Shown here piece after piece: positions 1-7,865 of a DNA stretch of 64,000 nucleotides (positions within the stretch are counted from its first letter, which is position 1; the number at the start of each line of letters is the position of its first letter). The stretch lies in NCBI RefSeq assembly GCF_048820935.1, contig NZ_JBMERD010000009.1, forward strand, positions 74,829-138,828. The letters run 5' to 3'. The position numbers were made by a program, and so were the translations under genes. This DNA comes from Algicoccus sp048820935 (GTDB taxonomy: Bacteria > Pseudomonadota > Gammaproteobacteria > Burkholderiales > Burkholderiaceae_B). The notes under the pieces are model-generated. The model saw only the letters and a program-made list of their open reading frames with translations, made no database searches and was not told the DNA's origin.

Positions 1-1
1 T

Positions 2-1036
2 TTTATTGAAGACCTGCGTGAAGAGTTTGTGCGCAACTATGTTTTCCCAATGTTCCGCTGCAATACGATCTACGAAGGCGAATATCTGTTGGGCACCTCG
101 ATTGCAAGACCCTTGATCGCCAAACGTCAGGTCGAAATCGCACACCAAGTTGGTGCAGACGCAGTTTCACACGGCGCGACCGGTAAAGGTAACGATCAGG
201 TTCGTTTTGAGCTGGGTTACTACGCACTGGATCCCGAGATCAAAGTCATTGCCCCTTGGCGTGAATGGGATCTTCTGTCTCGCCAGAAACTGCTTGACTA
301 CGCCGAAGCCGCTGGCATCCCTGTTGACATGAAACATAAAGAAGGTGGTGCGCCCTACTCCATGGACGCCAACCTGTTGCATATCAGCTATGAAGGTCGT
401 CACTTAGAAGATCCCAAAAACGAAGCTGAAGAAGCCATGTGGCGCTGGAGCGTCTCACCTGAGGACGCACCCGATACACCAGAATACATTGACATCGAAT
501 TCCGTCATGGCGACCCTGTTGCCATCAACGGCGAAGCGATGACACCTGCAACCTTGTTAGAGACACTCAATAAACTGGGTGGCAAGCATGGTATTGGCCG
601 TCTGGACTTGGTTGAAAACCGCTATGTCGGTATGAAATCACGGGGTTGCTACGAAACTCCCGGTGGTACCATTTTGCTCAGAGCACATCGTGCCATTGAA
701 TCTGTCACGCTGGACCGTGAAGTCGCCCACCTTAAAGACGACCTCATGCCTCGCTATGCCGAACTGATTTACAACGGCTACTGGTGGTCTCCAGAACGTG
801 AAGCGCTTCAGGTTCTCATCGATCACACACAGAAAGCGGTCAATGGCTGGGTGCGTCTGAAACTGTACAAAGGCAATGTCATCACAGTCTCACGTGACTC
901 AGACAACTCGTTGTTTGATCAGACCATCGCCACCTTTGACGATGACGGCGGCGCATACAACCAAGCCGATGCAGAAGGTTTCATTAAACTGAATGCACTG
1001 CGTCTTCGGATTGGCGGTAAAGTCGCGGGTCGTTAA
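2..1036 (+). CDS. argG: Argininosuccinate synthase, 5'-truncated by window edge
   Basis: ArgG condenses citrulline and aspartate at the cost of ATP to form argininosuccinate, the penultimate step of arginine synthesis in the cytosol. The frame is already open at base 2, so the start codon and the N-terminal ATP-binding loop lie upstream of the window; 344 codons remain of a family length near 400. Recognisable blocks in order are YEGEYLLGTSIARPLIAKR, SHGATGKGNDQVRFELG, VIAPWREWDLLSR, and NRYVGMKSRGCYETPGGT with its citrulline/aspartate-contact residues. The C-terminus is complete (TAA at 1034-1036) and is followed within about 30 bases by a strong terminator, so argG is the last gene of its transcript. 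A GTG at 29 is internal and not a real start. Confidence 0.97.
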   Translation, partial: FIEDLREEFVRNYVFPMFRCNTIYEGEYLLGTSIARPLIAKRQVEIAHQVGADAVSHGATGKGNDQVRFELGYYALDPEIKVIAPWREWDLLSRQKLLDYAEAAGIPVDMKHKEGGAPYSMDANLLHISYEGRHLEDPKNEAEEAMWRWSVSPEDAPDTPEYIDIEFRHGDPVAINGEAMTPATLLETLNKLGGKHGIGRLDLVENRYVGMKSRGCYETPGGTILLRAHRAIESVTLDREVAHLKDDLMPRYAELIYNGYWWSPEREALQVLIDHTQKAVNGWVRLKLYKGNVITVSRDSDNSLFDQTIATFDDDGGAYNQADAEGFIKLNALRLRIGGKVAGR

Positions 1037-1067
1037 TACAATAGCGCCCCCGACTAACGAAGTCCCT

Positions 1068-1104
1068 AAGCCCCTGCGATTGATCTCTCAGGGGCTTTAT
1101 TTTG
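1068..1104 (+). terminator. Rho-independent terminator of argG
   Basis: A perfect 9-bp stem, AAGCCCCTG (1068-1076) pairing with CAGGGGCTT (1089-1097), has a 12-base loop and is followed by TATTTT. It lies 31 bases after the argG stop and separates argG from the convergent hydrolase gene. Confidence 0.85.
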
Positions 1105-1132
1105 TCTGTATTAAGCGACGTCTTAACGTCAA

Positions 1133-1870
1133 TCAGATTGACAGTAATAAACGGATCACAGCGTCTGGAGAGGTCAACATGGCATCGTGACCAGCATCCA
1201 TTTCCAGATACCGCCAATCTTTTTGAGTTTTGGCGAAAGTCCGACTGGATGTCGTGGGACCATACTCAGGCACAACTGCCACATAAGTCGCTGGCAAGCC
1301 GTTCCCAACTGGATTATTCAGCGTTAATACGGATTCATAGGTTGCAATGGGATGCGGTGTGCATTTAGACATCAACCAGGCCGCCTGTGAGGGCTCTGAG
1401 ACACCCATCGCCTCTGGCGTGGGTATTGGTATCGACACACCGCCCGAAGAGGCCTGTGAAAGCGCTCTACGCTCATCGGCAACATCCGCTGAAATCACTG
1501 AAAACGCACTTTGACCATTTTGTAGAATTAAGGAATCCAGATAGACTAAATGTCGAATTCTCTCAGGCATTTGATCTGCCACAGCAGAAATCACAATCCC
1601 TCCAAAGCTGTGCCCTACCAGTACCACATCATTCAAATCTTCCCATGTGAGGACATTCTTCAAGTCGTCAATGAACACATCCAACGTAATGTCTTTAGAC
1701 AAAAGATGCGAGCGTTCCCCCAAGCCAGTCTGTGTTGGCGTGTAAACCTGATGCCCAGCTTGTCGCAACGCTGCGGCAACCTCTCGCCAGCACCAGCCCC
1801 CATGCCAAGCACCGTGGAGCAGAACATAGGTTTTTGAAGTTTGTAGAGCATCTGGATTTGACTGTTTCAT
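1133..1870 (-). CDS. Alpha/beta hydrolase, EstC/salicylate-esterase-like
   Basis: A 245-residue alpha/beta hydrolase of the compact, lidless cytosolic esterase type. Visible parts are the oxyanion-hole motif LLHGAWHGGWCW (17-28), the nucleophile elbow GHSFGG with Ser88 (86-91), and the late catalytic histidine in DAGHDAML (His228). The overall pattern (HGAWHGGWCW, GLGERSHL, GHSFGG) resembles salicylate esterases, plant methyl-ester esterases and pyrethroid hydrolases. No signal peptide is present, so it should be cytoplasmic. It is a single-gene unit on the minus strand, bounded by the argG terminator on one side and the terminator at 1974-2016 on the other. The substrate cannot be read from the sequence; ester hydrolysis is inferred from the family. 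Confidence 0.85.
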   Translation of the reverse strand: MKQSNPDALQTSKTYVLLHGAWHGGWCWREVAAALRQAGHQVYTPTQTGLGERSHLLSKDITLDVFIDDLKNVLTWEDLNDVVLVGHSFGGIVISAVADQMPERIRHLVYLDSLILQNGQSAFSVISADVADERRALSQASSGGVSIPIPTPEAMGVSEPSQAAWLMSKCTPHPIATYESVLTLNNPVGNGLPATYVAVVPEYGPTTSSRTFAKTQKDWRYLEMDAGHDAMLTSPDAVIRLLLSI

Positions 1871-1973
1871 GAGATGGTTTCCATATCTAAAGAAGTATTC
1901 AACATTTCAAGTAAAGACTTGTCAAAGTGATTCACGGTCTCGTTCATCTTAGCGATCGCTCAAAAATCACAAT

Positions 1974-2016
1974 AAAAAACCGTCTGAACCCATTTTCAGA
2001 GTATCAGACGGTTTTT
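1974..2016. terminator. Bidirectional terminator between peroxiredoxin and hydrolase genes
   Basis: The stem AAAAAACCGTCTGA (1974-1987) pairs with TCAGACGGTTTTT (2004-2016) around a 16-base loop, giving U-rich tails on both strands. On the minus strand it lies about 55 bases after the peroxiredoxin stop and ends that transcript before the hydrolase gene. Confidence 0.85.
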
Positions 2017-2071
2017 ATTTGTGCCCGCAAGTCATGTCAATCACGACACAACCTATTCAGCAACACCTAAA

Positions 2072-2728
2072 TTACTTCTTCGGTGCTTTGGCCATACGCA
2101 GGTATGGCAATTTGACATCGATTTCACCAAACTGAGCTTTTGCTTCTTCATCGTTCAGTGCCAGACCGACGATCACGTCCTGACCGGGGACCCAGTTTGC
2201 CGGTGTTGCCAAGGGCACACCGTCGGTTGCCTGAATGGCATCCAGAGCACGCAGGATTTCAGCAAAGTTACGACCGACAGACATGGGGTATGCCAAGGTC
2301 AGACGAATTTTCTTGTCGGGACCGATGATGAACACAGTACGCACTGTCGCGCTGTCAGCCGGAGTACGGCCATCTGGCAAGTACGCATCAGCAGGCAACA
2401 TATTGTAGAGCTTAGAGACCTCCAGCGAACGGTCATCGATGATGGGGAAATTAGCGGGTGCACCGGCTACTTTCTCAATATCGTTTTTCCATTTCACGTG
2501 ATCTTCGACGCTGTCCACGGAAACACCCATCACTTTGGTATTGCGGGCTTCCCATTCTTTAGCCAATTGCGCTACTGCAGCGAACTCAGTGGTGCACACA
2601 GGGGTGAAATCTTTAGGATGAGAAAAGAGAATGGCATAGCTGTCACCCATCCAATCATGCAGGGTAACTTTTCCAGCGGTTGAGTCGACCGTGAAGTTTG
2701 GGGCGACGTCATTAATTCTAAGTGACAT
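2072..2728 (-). CDS. 1-Cys peroxiredoxin (Prx6 type)
   Basis: A thiol peroxidase that reduces hydrogen peroxide and organic hydroperoxides in the cytosol. The protein is 218 residues when read from MSLRINDVAPNF. That start (2728) is chosen because GGAGAG sits 7 bases upstream, and because the family begins just before the (V)APNF motif; a longer in-frame reading to 2767 has no ribosome site. The peroxidatic cysteine is Cys45 in FTPVCTTE. No second cysteine is present in the chain, which with the C-terminal dimer extension (about residues 170-218, ending KLPYLRMAKAPKK) fits the 1-Cys Prx6 class rather than AhpC. It is monocistronic, with its own terminator downstream. Control by an oxidative-stress regulator is possible but no site is clear. 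Confidence 0.93.
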   Translation of the reverse strand: MSLRINDVAPNFTVDSTAGKVTLHDWMGDSYAILFSHPKDFTPVCTTEFAAVAQLAKEWEARNTKVMGVSVDSVEDHVKWKNDIEKVAGAPANFPIIDDRSLEVSKLYNMLPADAYLPDGRTPADSATVRTVFIIGPDKKIRLTLAYPMSVGRNFAEILRALDAIQATDGVPLATPANWVPGQDVIVGLALNDEEAKAQFGEIDVKLPYLRMAKAPKK

Positions 2729-2891
2729 AAACAACTCTCCTTGTTTATTGTTGAGATGCGCATGCAAATCAATTATGAGATTGAGGGATCAGCGCGCACT
2801 GATGAAATTAAACTCAACGGCAAACGACAATCCTTACTTCTATGATACACCCTATCCACAAGGGTTAACCAGAAGAGCCATTGACCGTGAA

Positions 2892-4595
2892 TTAAGAAAG
2901 CGCCACGATAATCGGCCCCCAGACAGCGAATAAGATATTTGAGACCGCGTAGCAAACCGTAAATCCGATGACCGGTGCCTGGCTGCCACTTTCTTCGATC
3001 ACCGCACTCATTGAAGCCGCTTCTGTTTGAGCACCCGCAATACCGCCTAATAAAACAAGGGGGTGTAGCTTCAATATATAGCGGCCAACGTATAAAGCCA
3101 CAATTGGTGGCACTAAGGTCACAAAGACTCCAGCCCCTAGCAAAGACCAACCATGCTCCTGCATGGCCACAATGGCTCTGGGACCTGCCATCAATCCGAC
3201 AATCGCCGCAAACGCAGTTAAACCAAGCTCAGAAAACGCCCACTGTGCCGCAGGTGGTAAATCACCCAGGTTTGGATAGCGGGTATGCAACCAACCGGCA
3301 ATGAGTGCCACAATCAAAATACCACCGCCCACACCGAGCTCGATCGGAATCGCACCAATATGCGTCGACAACAAGCCCACCATCGTGCCAATTGCAATCG
3401 CGAACGTATGCAATGCGATATCGCTTTTATACCGTGATTTTTTAATCCGCCCAAACTGATTTGCGATGTTCTCAACTTGATCAGCTCGACCAATCAGCTC
3501 GACCACGTCACCCCGTGTATAAATCAGGTGTTTACTCAGTGGCAATTCATACTCACCCCGTGTCATTCGTGAGACAAAGACACCATGGTCACTCACCTGA
3601 CCTAAGTTGGTTCGAATTTCTTTGAGTGACAGCCCTTCATATTCTTTTTTATTCAAAACCATCACGACAGACTTCTGGGGATAAGACAGCGCAATAGCGT
3701 TATCAACTTCTGGTCCGATTTTGAACTCCAGATTCGTGGCTTTGCTGCGGCGTGCGGCAAGACCGACCACATCGCCTTCATCTAGGATCAGGTCTGGCTC
3801 TCTCTCATGAATCTCATCATTGCGAATAACACGTTCAATGCTCAGGTATGGCAGTTGCTCTTCGACTTGCTCAACGGTTAAACCAACCACTGGCGCATCA
3901 GGCATCACCTGATGTGAACGAAACACCATCATGCTGTACACACTCACATCATCTTCTGAAGAGCCAGAGCCGACGTTTCCTTCACCGCCCGTCAGTTGAG
4001 CTTCGAACTCACGCGCAGACTCTTTCAGATTAATCCGCAAAAGAAATGGAGCGACGGCACCCACAAAAATAATCAAACCTACAGTCCCGAACACATAAGT
4101 CACGGCGTATGCAATCGCCATATGACTATTCAGAATATCGAGGGCTTCCTTGGTAATGTCTAGCGTCTGCATTGCGCTGGAAGCCGTTCCCATCATGGCT
4201 GTATCCGTCAATGCTCCGGCTCCAATGCCTGCTGCAAAGCCAGCATCAAAGTGAAAAACCTCATTCATGATAAGAATACAGGCTAGCCCCGTGACACACA
4301 GTACAACGGAGAGAATCACCAGTTTGATTGTGCCTCGGTTTAGACTTTCAAAAAATGCAGGCCCGCTTTTAAAGCCTACCGAATAGATAAACAAGGCAAA
4401 GAAAACGCTTTTGAGCAAGGCTGGAATTGCAATATCTAGCTGTCCGATGACCAGACCCGCCAATAAAGAACCCGCAACTGCCCCCAAATGAAACGGTCCG
4501 AGCTTGATTCGCCCAATCAGCGTACCAATCGCAATCGATAAGAAAATCGCGACCTCGGGATGGTTGCGAAACACATTGATCACCACATCAAACAT
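2892..4595 (-). CDS. AspT/YidE-family exchanger with two TrkA-C (RCK) domains
   Basis: An inner-membrane antiporter of the aspartate:alanine exchanger (AAE) family, 567 residues, the normal length. About five to six transmembrane helices (5-185) are followed by two consecutive regulatory TrkA-C domains on the cytosolic side (roughly 213-290 and 297-382; each ends in a GDVVxL turn) and a second helix bundle (393-567). This half-domain-half order is diagnostic of AspT, YidE and YbjL. The N-terminal motifs GPFHLGAVAGSLLAG and FIYSVGFKSGPAFF fit the family. The substrate may be a dicarboxylate or amino acid; no decarboxylase lies nearby, so an aspartate-decarboxylation energy cycle is not supported. 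It is monocistronic, with a GGAG site before the ATG at 4595. Confidence 0.9.
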   Translation of the reverse strand: MFDVVINVFRNHPEVAIFLSIAIGTLIGRIKLGPFHLGAVAGSLLAGLVIGQLDIAIPALLKSVFFALFIYSVGFKSGPAFFESLNRGTIKLVILSVVLCVTGLACILIMNEVFHFDAGFAAGIGAGALTDTAMMGTASSAMQTLDITKEALDILNSHMAIAYAVTYVFGTVGLIIFVGAVAPFLLRINLKESAREFEAQLTGGEGNVGSGSSEDDVSVYSMMVFRSHQVMPDAPVVGLTVEQVEEQLPYLSIERVIRNDEIHEREPDLILDEGDVVGLAARRSKATNLEFKIGPEVDNAIALSYPQKSVVMVLNKKEYEGLSLKEIRTNLGQVSDHGVFVSRMTRGEYELPLSKHLIYTRGDVVELIGRADQVENIANQFGRIKKSRYKSDIALHTFAIAIGTMVGLLSTHIGAIPIELGVGGGILIVALIAGWLHTRYPNLGDLPPAAQWAFSELGLTAFAAIVGLMAGPRAIVAMQEHGWSLLGAGVFVTLVPPIVALYVGRYILKLHPLVLLGGIAGAQTEAASMSAVIEESGSQAPVIGFTVCYAVSNILFAVWGPIIVALS

Positions 4596-4912
4596 ACAGG
4601 CACTCCAGACAAATCTTCAAAGTCAGTACCAATGCGCGGCTTAGACAATCTGAAAGTCTAAGCACATGTTCGCAACACTCAGGGTAAATTAGTAAATCCG
4701 CTTACACTTCTCAAGAGTTTCGAATGAAGCCCTTTCTGATATCAAACAAATCAACAGTGTCAGTGTGCACAAAAATCAATTTTAATTGCACGTGCTGGCG
4801 AAAACTGACGCAACCTATTGTTTTTAGCAATAGACAAGTTGGAAAGTTTTTTGAAGCGGAGATTTTTGAAGTATAGCTTTTAAAACGAAGGTTTTAAAAG
4901 CTGAAGTGTTTG
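4596..4912. other. Intergenic region between exchanger gene and tRNA-Val
   Basis: About 317 bases with no credible gene. It must carry the exchanger promoter on the minus strand, but I cannot pick a convincing -35/-10 pair. Its one strong structure is the AT-rich inverted repeat at 4875-4902. Confidence 0.6.
4875..4902 (-). repeat. Perfect 12-bp AT-rich inverted repeat after tRNA-Val
   Basis: AGCTTTTAAAAC (4875-4886), a GAAG loop, then GTTTTAAAAGCT (4891-4902). On the minus strand it starts 10 bases after the tRNA-Val CCA end, so it may serve as the tRNA terminator or a processing signal. The stem is unusually poor in GC and has no uridine run beyond its own arm, so it is not a classical terminator. 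Confidence 0.55.
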
Positions 4913-4988
4913 TGGTGGGTGCTGACGGGCTCGAACCGCCGACCTACGCCGTGTAAAGGCGCCGCTCTACCAACTGAGCTAAGCACCC
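4913..4988 (-). tRNA. tRNA-Val (UAC)
   Basis: A 76-base tRNA with encoded CCA. On the minus strand the acceptor GGGTGCT pairs with AGCACCC; the D-arm is GCTCAGTTGGTAGAGC; the anticodon loop TTTACAC gives anticodon TAC (valine); the T-arm contains GGTTCGAGCC. All arms fold without mismatches except a terminal G-T pair in the anticodon stem. It lies downstream of hupB on the same strand but beyond the hupB terminator, a neighbourhood I recall from Burkholderiales. Confidence 0.97.
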
Positions 4989-5088
4989 ACAAACGAAAAG
5001 AATGTCCAATGACCAGAGATTCTGGGAGACAACAAAGTCACTCTGAAGGATCACTCTAAAAGACTTGTGTGAAGGTTTTCTGAACGCC

Positions 5089-5126
5089 AAAAAAGACTCA
5101 GCGGTTCGTATTATACCGAACCGCTG
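5089..5126 (-). terminator. Terminator of hupB
   Basis: The perfect stem CAGCGGTTCG (5099-5108) pairs with CGAACCGCTG (5117-5126) around an 8-base loop. On the minus strand it is followed by AGTCTTTTTT (A run at 5089-5094 on plus). It sits 23 bases after the hupB stop and before tRNA-Val. Confidence 0.88.
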
Positions 5127-5149
5127 AAAAAGGTCAAAACACGTTGTAA

Positions 5150-5422
5150 TTAGTTCACGGCGTCCTTCAGACCTTTACCGGGACGGAACTTGGGCACTTT
5201 GGCTTTTTTGATCTTGATTTCTTCGCCAGTACGGGGGTTACGACCTGTACGGGCAGCACGCACCGAAACCGTAAACGTTCCGAAGCCGACCAATGTGACG
5301 TCCTCACCTTCTTTGAGGCTTGATTTCACACCTTCAATCAGCGCATCAAGCGCACGCCCTGCTGCCGCTTTCGAAATCTCTGCTTCACTTGCAATATGGT
5401 CGATCAATTCGGTTTTATTCAT
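5150..5422 (-). CDS. hupB: HU family DNA-binding protein
   Basis: A nucleoid protein that bends DNA without sequence specificity and works as a dimer. The 90-residue length is exactly that of HU. It starts MNKTELIDHIA, carries the core VTLVGFGTFTV and the DNA-binding beta-arm block RTGRNPRTGEEIKI, and ends in KVPKFRPGKGLKDAVN. The ATG at 5422 is chosen because AGAGGGG precedes it and because a longer in-frame reading to 5518 would add about 32 residues foreign to the family. It has its own promoter (5525-5554) and terminator, so it is a single-gene unit; strong expression is likely. Confidence 0.97.
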   Translation of the reverse strand: MNKTELIDHIASEAEISKAAAGRALDALIEGVKSSLKEGEDVTLVGFGTFTVSVRAARTGRNPRTGEEIKIKKAKVPKFRPGKGLKDAVN

Positions 5423-5524
5423 TTCAGGATTACCCCTCTGTTTTAAAAATTTAAATGAGCAGACCACGATCGAATCGACAGTCTTAAATTGGCGAGCCAA
5501 TCGCATCAATGCTCGCATACAAGA

Positions 5525-5554
5525 TATGTAGCCCTCTCAGGCCCTCTGTGTCAA
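5525..5554 (-). promoter_or_regulatory. Sigma-70 type promoter of hupB
   Basis: Reading the minus strand, a consensus -35 box TTGACA (plus 5549-5554) is separated by 18 bases from a -10-like TACATA (plus 5525-5530). Transcription would begin near 5518, giving a leader of about 95 bases before the hupB ATG. Confidence 0.6.
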
Positions 5555-5661
5555 GCGTATAAACCCCAGAAAATGCTTAGTTACGCAAAATATTGTTGAT
5601 CCTCAGCAACAAGAACATATTTTTAGCACACTTGCAAACACCTGTGTGTCTTAAAAAAGTA

Positions 5662-6906
5662 TTAATTCTCCAAGGCGTTTGAGAAGTCGCGCAGCAAATC
5701 TTGTTCATCTTCGATACCTACTGACACCCGAATCAGGTTGTCAGAGATACCCATTTGTGCGCGCATTGCCGGCCCCATCTCGTGATAAATTGTGAGCGCT
5801 GCAGGCAGGCAAAGTGTTCTCGTATCGCCCAAATGGGTTGCAAGAATCGCAATTTTTAATCGATTAAGCACATCGAGACAGTCTAATTCGGGTTTAATCA
5901 CAAACGACAATAATGTGCCATAGCGCCCCCCAAACAGCGTTGTAGCACGCTCATGTTGCGCATGCGATGCGAGACCTGGGTAAGCAACCGACTGCACGCC
6001 AGGGTGCACTTCCAGCATCTGAGCTAAGGCCATTGCATTGTCACAACCTCGCGCTAGTCGTAAAGCCATAGTTTCGGCACCCAAGGAAATCCGATGCGCA
6101 GGTTCTGCAGCCAAGGTCGCACCCATATCTCGCAACCCTTTCTTGCGAATCTGTGTCAACCCCCATTGCGCAGGGTTTCCCTGACGATAGGTTGGCAAAA
6201 TATTGTCGTATGCCTCCCAGTCAAAGCACCCCGTATCGATCACAACACCACCTAAGGCCTGAGCTTGCCCGGCAATATGCTTAGACAGTGAGTGCACCAC
6301 TAAACTGGCGTTGATGTCACGACCTTGTAAAAGCCAAGGTGTCGTCAACGTACTGTCCACGACATAAAGAAGCTGATGTGCTTTGGCCAGTTCACCGATT
6401 TTGATCAGATCAGCCACCTGAGTCCCCGGATTGGCAATCGTTTCCACAAACAACAGACGAGTATTGTCTTGTAAAGCGGCTTCAAGATTGCGTGCATCCG
6501 TCGCATCGACCAGGGTCACTTCCACACCCAACTGACGAAGCGTGCCAAACAAACTATTGGTGTTGCCAAAGATATTCTGACTAGCCACCACGTGGTCACC
6601 GGCCTTGAGTAAGGTCGTGAACAAAGCCGCCAAAGCCGCCATTCCAGTCGAAAAAACCACGCTCCCTTGTGCGTTTTCCATGAGCGTGAGCTTACGCTCT
6701 AACCAGGCTGTCGTTGGTGTACCCTGGCGCGCATAACTAAAACCTGGTTGGCCTTGAAACACGGCGGTGAGCGACTGGGCATCTTCAAACGCATATTGAG
6801 AGGAGGAATGCATGGGCTTATGAACCGCACCGTGCTCAGCACCTGCGCGACGATCGGCATGCAAAATTCGGGTTGTTAAGCCTTCGGAATAGCTTTGATC
6901 AGACAT
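5662..6906 (-). CDS. Cys/Met-metabolism PLP enzyme (sulfhydrylase / cystathionine gamma-synthase-like)
   Basis: A pyridoxal-phosphate enzyme of the gamma-family, 414 residues from the ATG at 6906. The family replaces the gamma-substituent of an activated homoserine with a sulfur nucleophile, or cleaves thioethers. Visible signs are the SYARQGTPTT substrate block (57-66), VFSTGMAALAAL (84-95), VVDSTLTTPWL (182-192) and the PLP lysine Lys209 in VHSLSKHIAG. The asparagine of the usual DNT motif is a serine here (DST), as in some sulfhydrylase-type members. A GTG at 6945 would add 13 residues but has no better ribosome site. Homocysteine synthesis is the likely role; O-succinyl or O-acetylhomoserine specificity cannot be read. 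It lies alone between the rlmB terminator and hupB. Confidence 0.85.
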   Translation of the reverse strand: MSDQSYSEGLTTRILHADRRAGAEHGAVHKPMHSSSQYAFEDAQSLTAVFQGQPGFSYARQGTPTTAWLERKLTLMENAQGSVVFSTGMAALAALFTTLLKAGDHVVASQNIFGNTNSLFGTLRQLGVEVTLVDATDARNLEAALQDNTRLLFVETIANPGTQVADLIKIGELAKAHQLLYVVDSTLTTPWLLQGRDINASLVVHSLSKHIAGQAQALGGVVIDTGCFDWEAYDNILPTYRQGNPAQWGLTQIRKKGLRDMGATLAAEPAHRISLGAETMALRLARGCDNAMALAQMLEVHPGVQSVAYPGLASHAQHERATTLFGGRYGTLLSFVIKPELDCLDVLNRLKIAILATHLGDTRTLCLPAALTIYHEMGPAMRAQMGISDNLIRVSVGIEDEQDLLRDFSNALEN

Positions 6907-6978
6907 GATGGAATTTGAAACTCTATAAGACGGATGGCTACACACGAAACCAAATGTCGTAACCTTTCACAAAACAGA

Positions 6979-7003
6979 CAAAAAAGGTCTTCGGAAGAAG
7001 ACC
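6979..7003 (-). terminator. Terminator of rnr-rlmB
   Basis: On the minus strand GGTCTTC, loop TTCC, then GAAGACC and TTTTTT. The stem occupies 6986-6992 and 6997-7003 on the plus strand. It lies 43 bases after the rlmB stop. Confidence 0.85.
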
Positions 7004-7045
7004 GAATGAATTGCTTTTAATTCTAACGCCAGCAACAGTCACAGT

Positions 7046-7786
7046 TTAAGTCGAAAGACGTTGACGCACCGTTTCGAACAAACAAACACCCGTGGCCACA
7101 CTGACGTTTAAGCTCTCAACAGATCCTGCCATCGGAATACGTACCAACATGTCGCACAGCTGACTCGTCAAATGACGCATGCCTTCACCTTCGGCACCCA
7201 TGACCCAAGCGATCGGTGTTTTTAGATCCACCTCAGACGGTGTTTGTTCACCACGCTCATCGGTTCCAACAATCCAGACTCCACGAGCTTTCAAATCTCG
7301 CAGGCAACGCGCCAGATTCGTTACAAGTATGTACGGCGTACTCTCAGCTGCACCGCAAGCCACACGTCGCGCCACTGCAGTTAAACCGGCTGAACGGTCA
7401 CGAGGAGCGATCACAGCATGCACACCAGCCGCATTGGCAGTGCGCAAACAAGCACCTAGATTATGAGGATCAGTCACTCCATCCAGAATCAACAGAAACG
7501 GAACACCATCGATTTCATCAAACAACTCATCGACCGTCTGTGCCAGCGCCATTGTATTGGCCATGGCGACAACGCCCTGATGCCGAACACCGGCGGCCAG
7601 CTCATCCAATCGCTCAGCTGAAACTGTCTGAATTTTCAAGCCCGCCAATTTCATGCGATCAATCAATGACTGCATGCGTTTATCACGGCGTTGCATATCG
7701 ACGTACACCGCACGAATAGTTTGGGGCGCATGTCTGACTCTGGCTGTGACTGCATGAAATCCTGCAAGCACCTGATGTTGACTCAT
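7046..7786 (-). CDS. rlmB: 23S rRNA (guanosine-2'-O-)-methyltransferase RlmB
   Basis: RlmB puts a 2'-O-methyl group on G2251 in the P-loop of 23S rRNA, using SAM. The 246-residue protein has an N-terminal L30e-like substrate domain (1-75) and a C-terminal SPOUT knot (about 90-246). SpoU motifs are present: DGVTDPHNLGACLRTANA, AWVMGAEGEGM, and RIPMAGSVESLNVSVATGV with its SAM-binding serine/asparagine pair. AGGAAGG precedes the ATG at 7786. The gene follows rnr on the same strand 79 bases downstream, the same rnr-rlmB pairing as in Escherichia coli, and they probably share a transcript ending at 6979. Confidence 0.96.
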   Translation of the reverse strand: MSQHQVLAGFHAVTARVRHAPQTIRAVYVDMQRRDKRMQSLIDRMKLAGLKIQTVSAERLDELAAGVRHQGVVAMANTMALAQTVDELFDEIDGVPFLLILDGVTDPHNLGACLRTANAAGVHAVIAPRDRSAGLTAVARRVACGAAESTPYILVTNLARCLRDLKARGVWIVGTDERGEQTPSEVDLKTPIAWVMGAEGEGMRHLTSQLCDMLVRIPMAGSVESLNVSVATGVCLFETVRQRLST

Positions 7787-7865
7787 AACCTTCCTAAAAA
7801 CTCATCAATGACCAATTTAATGCGGCGTATTGTCGCACTCCTGTGCAAACTCAATCCAAATCACG

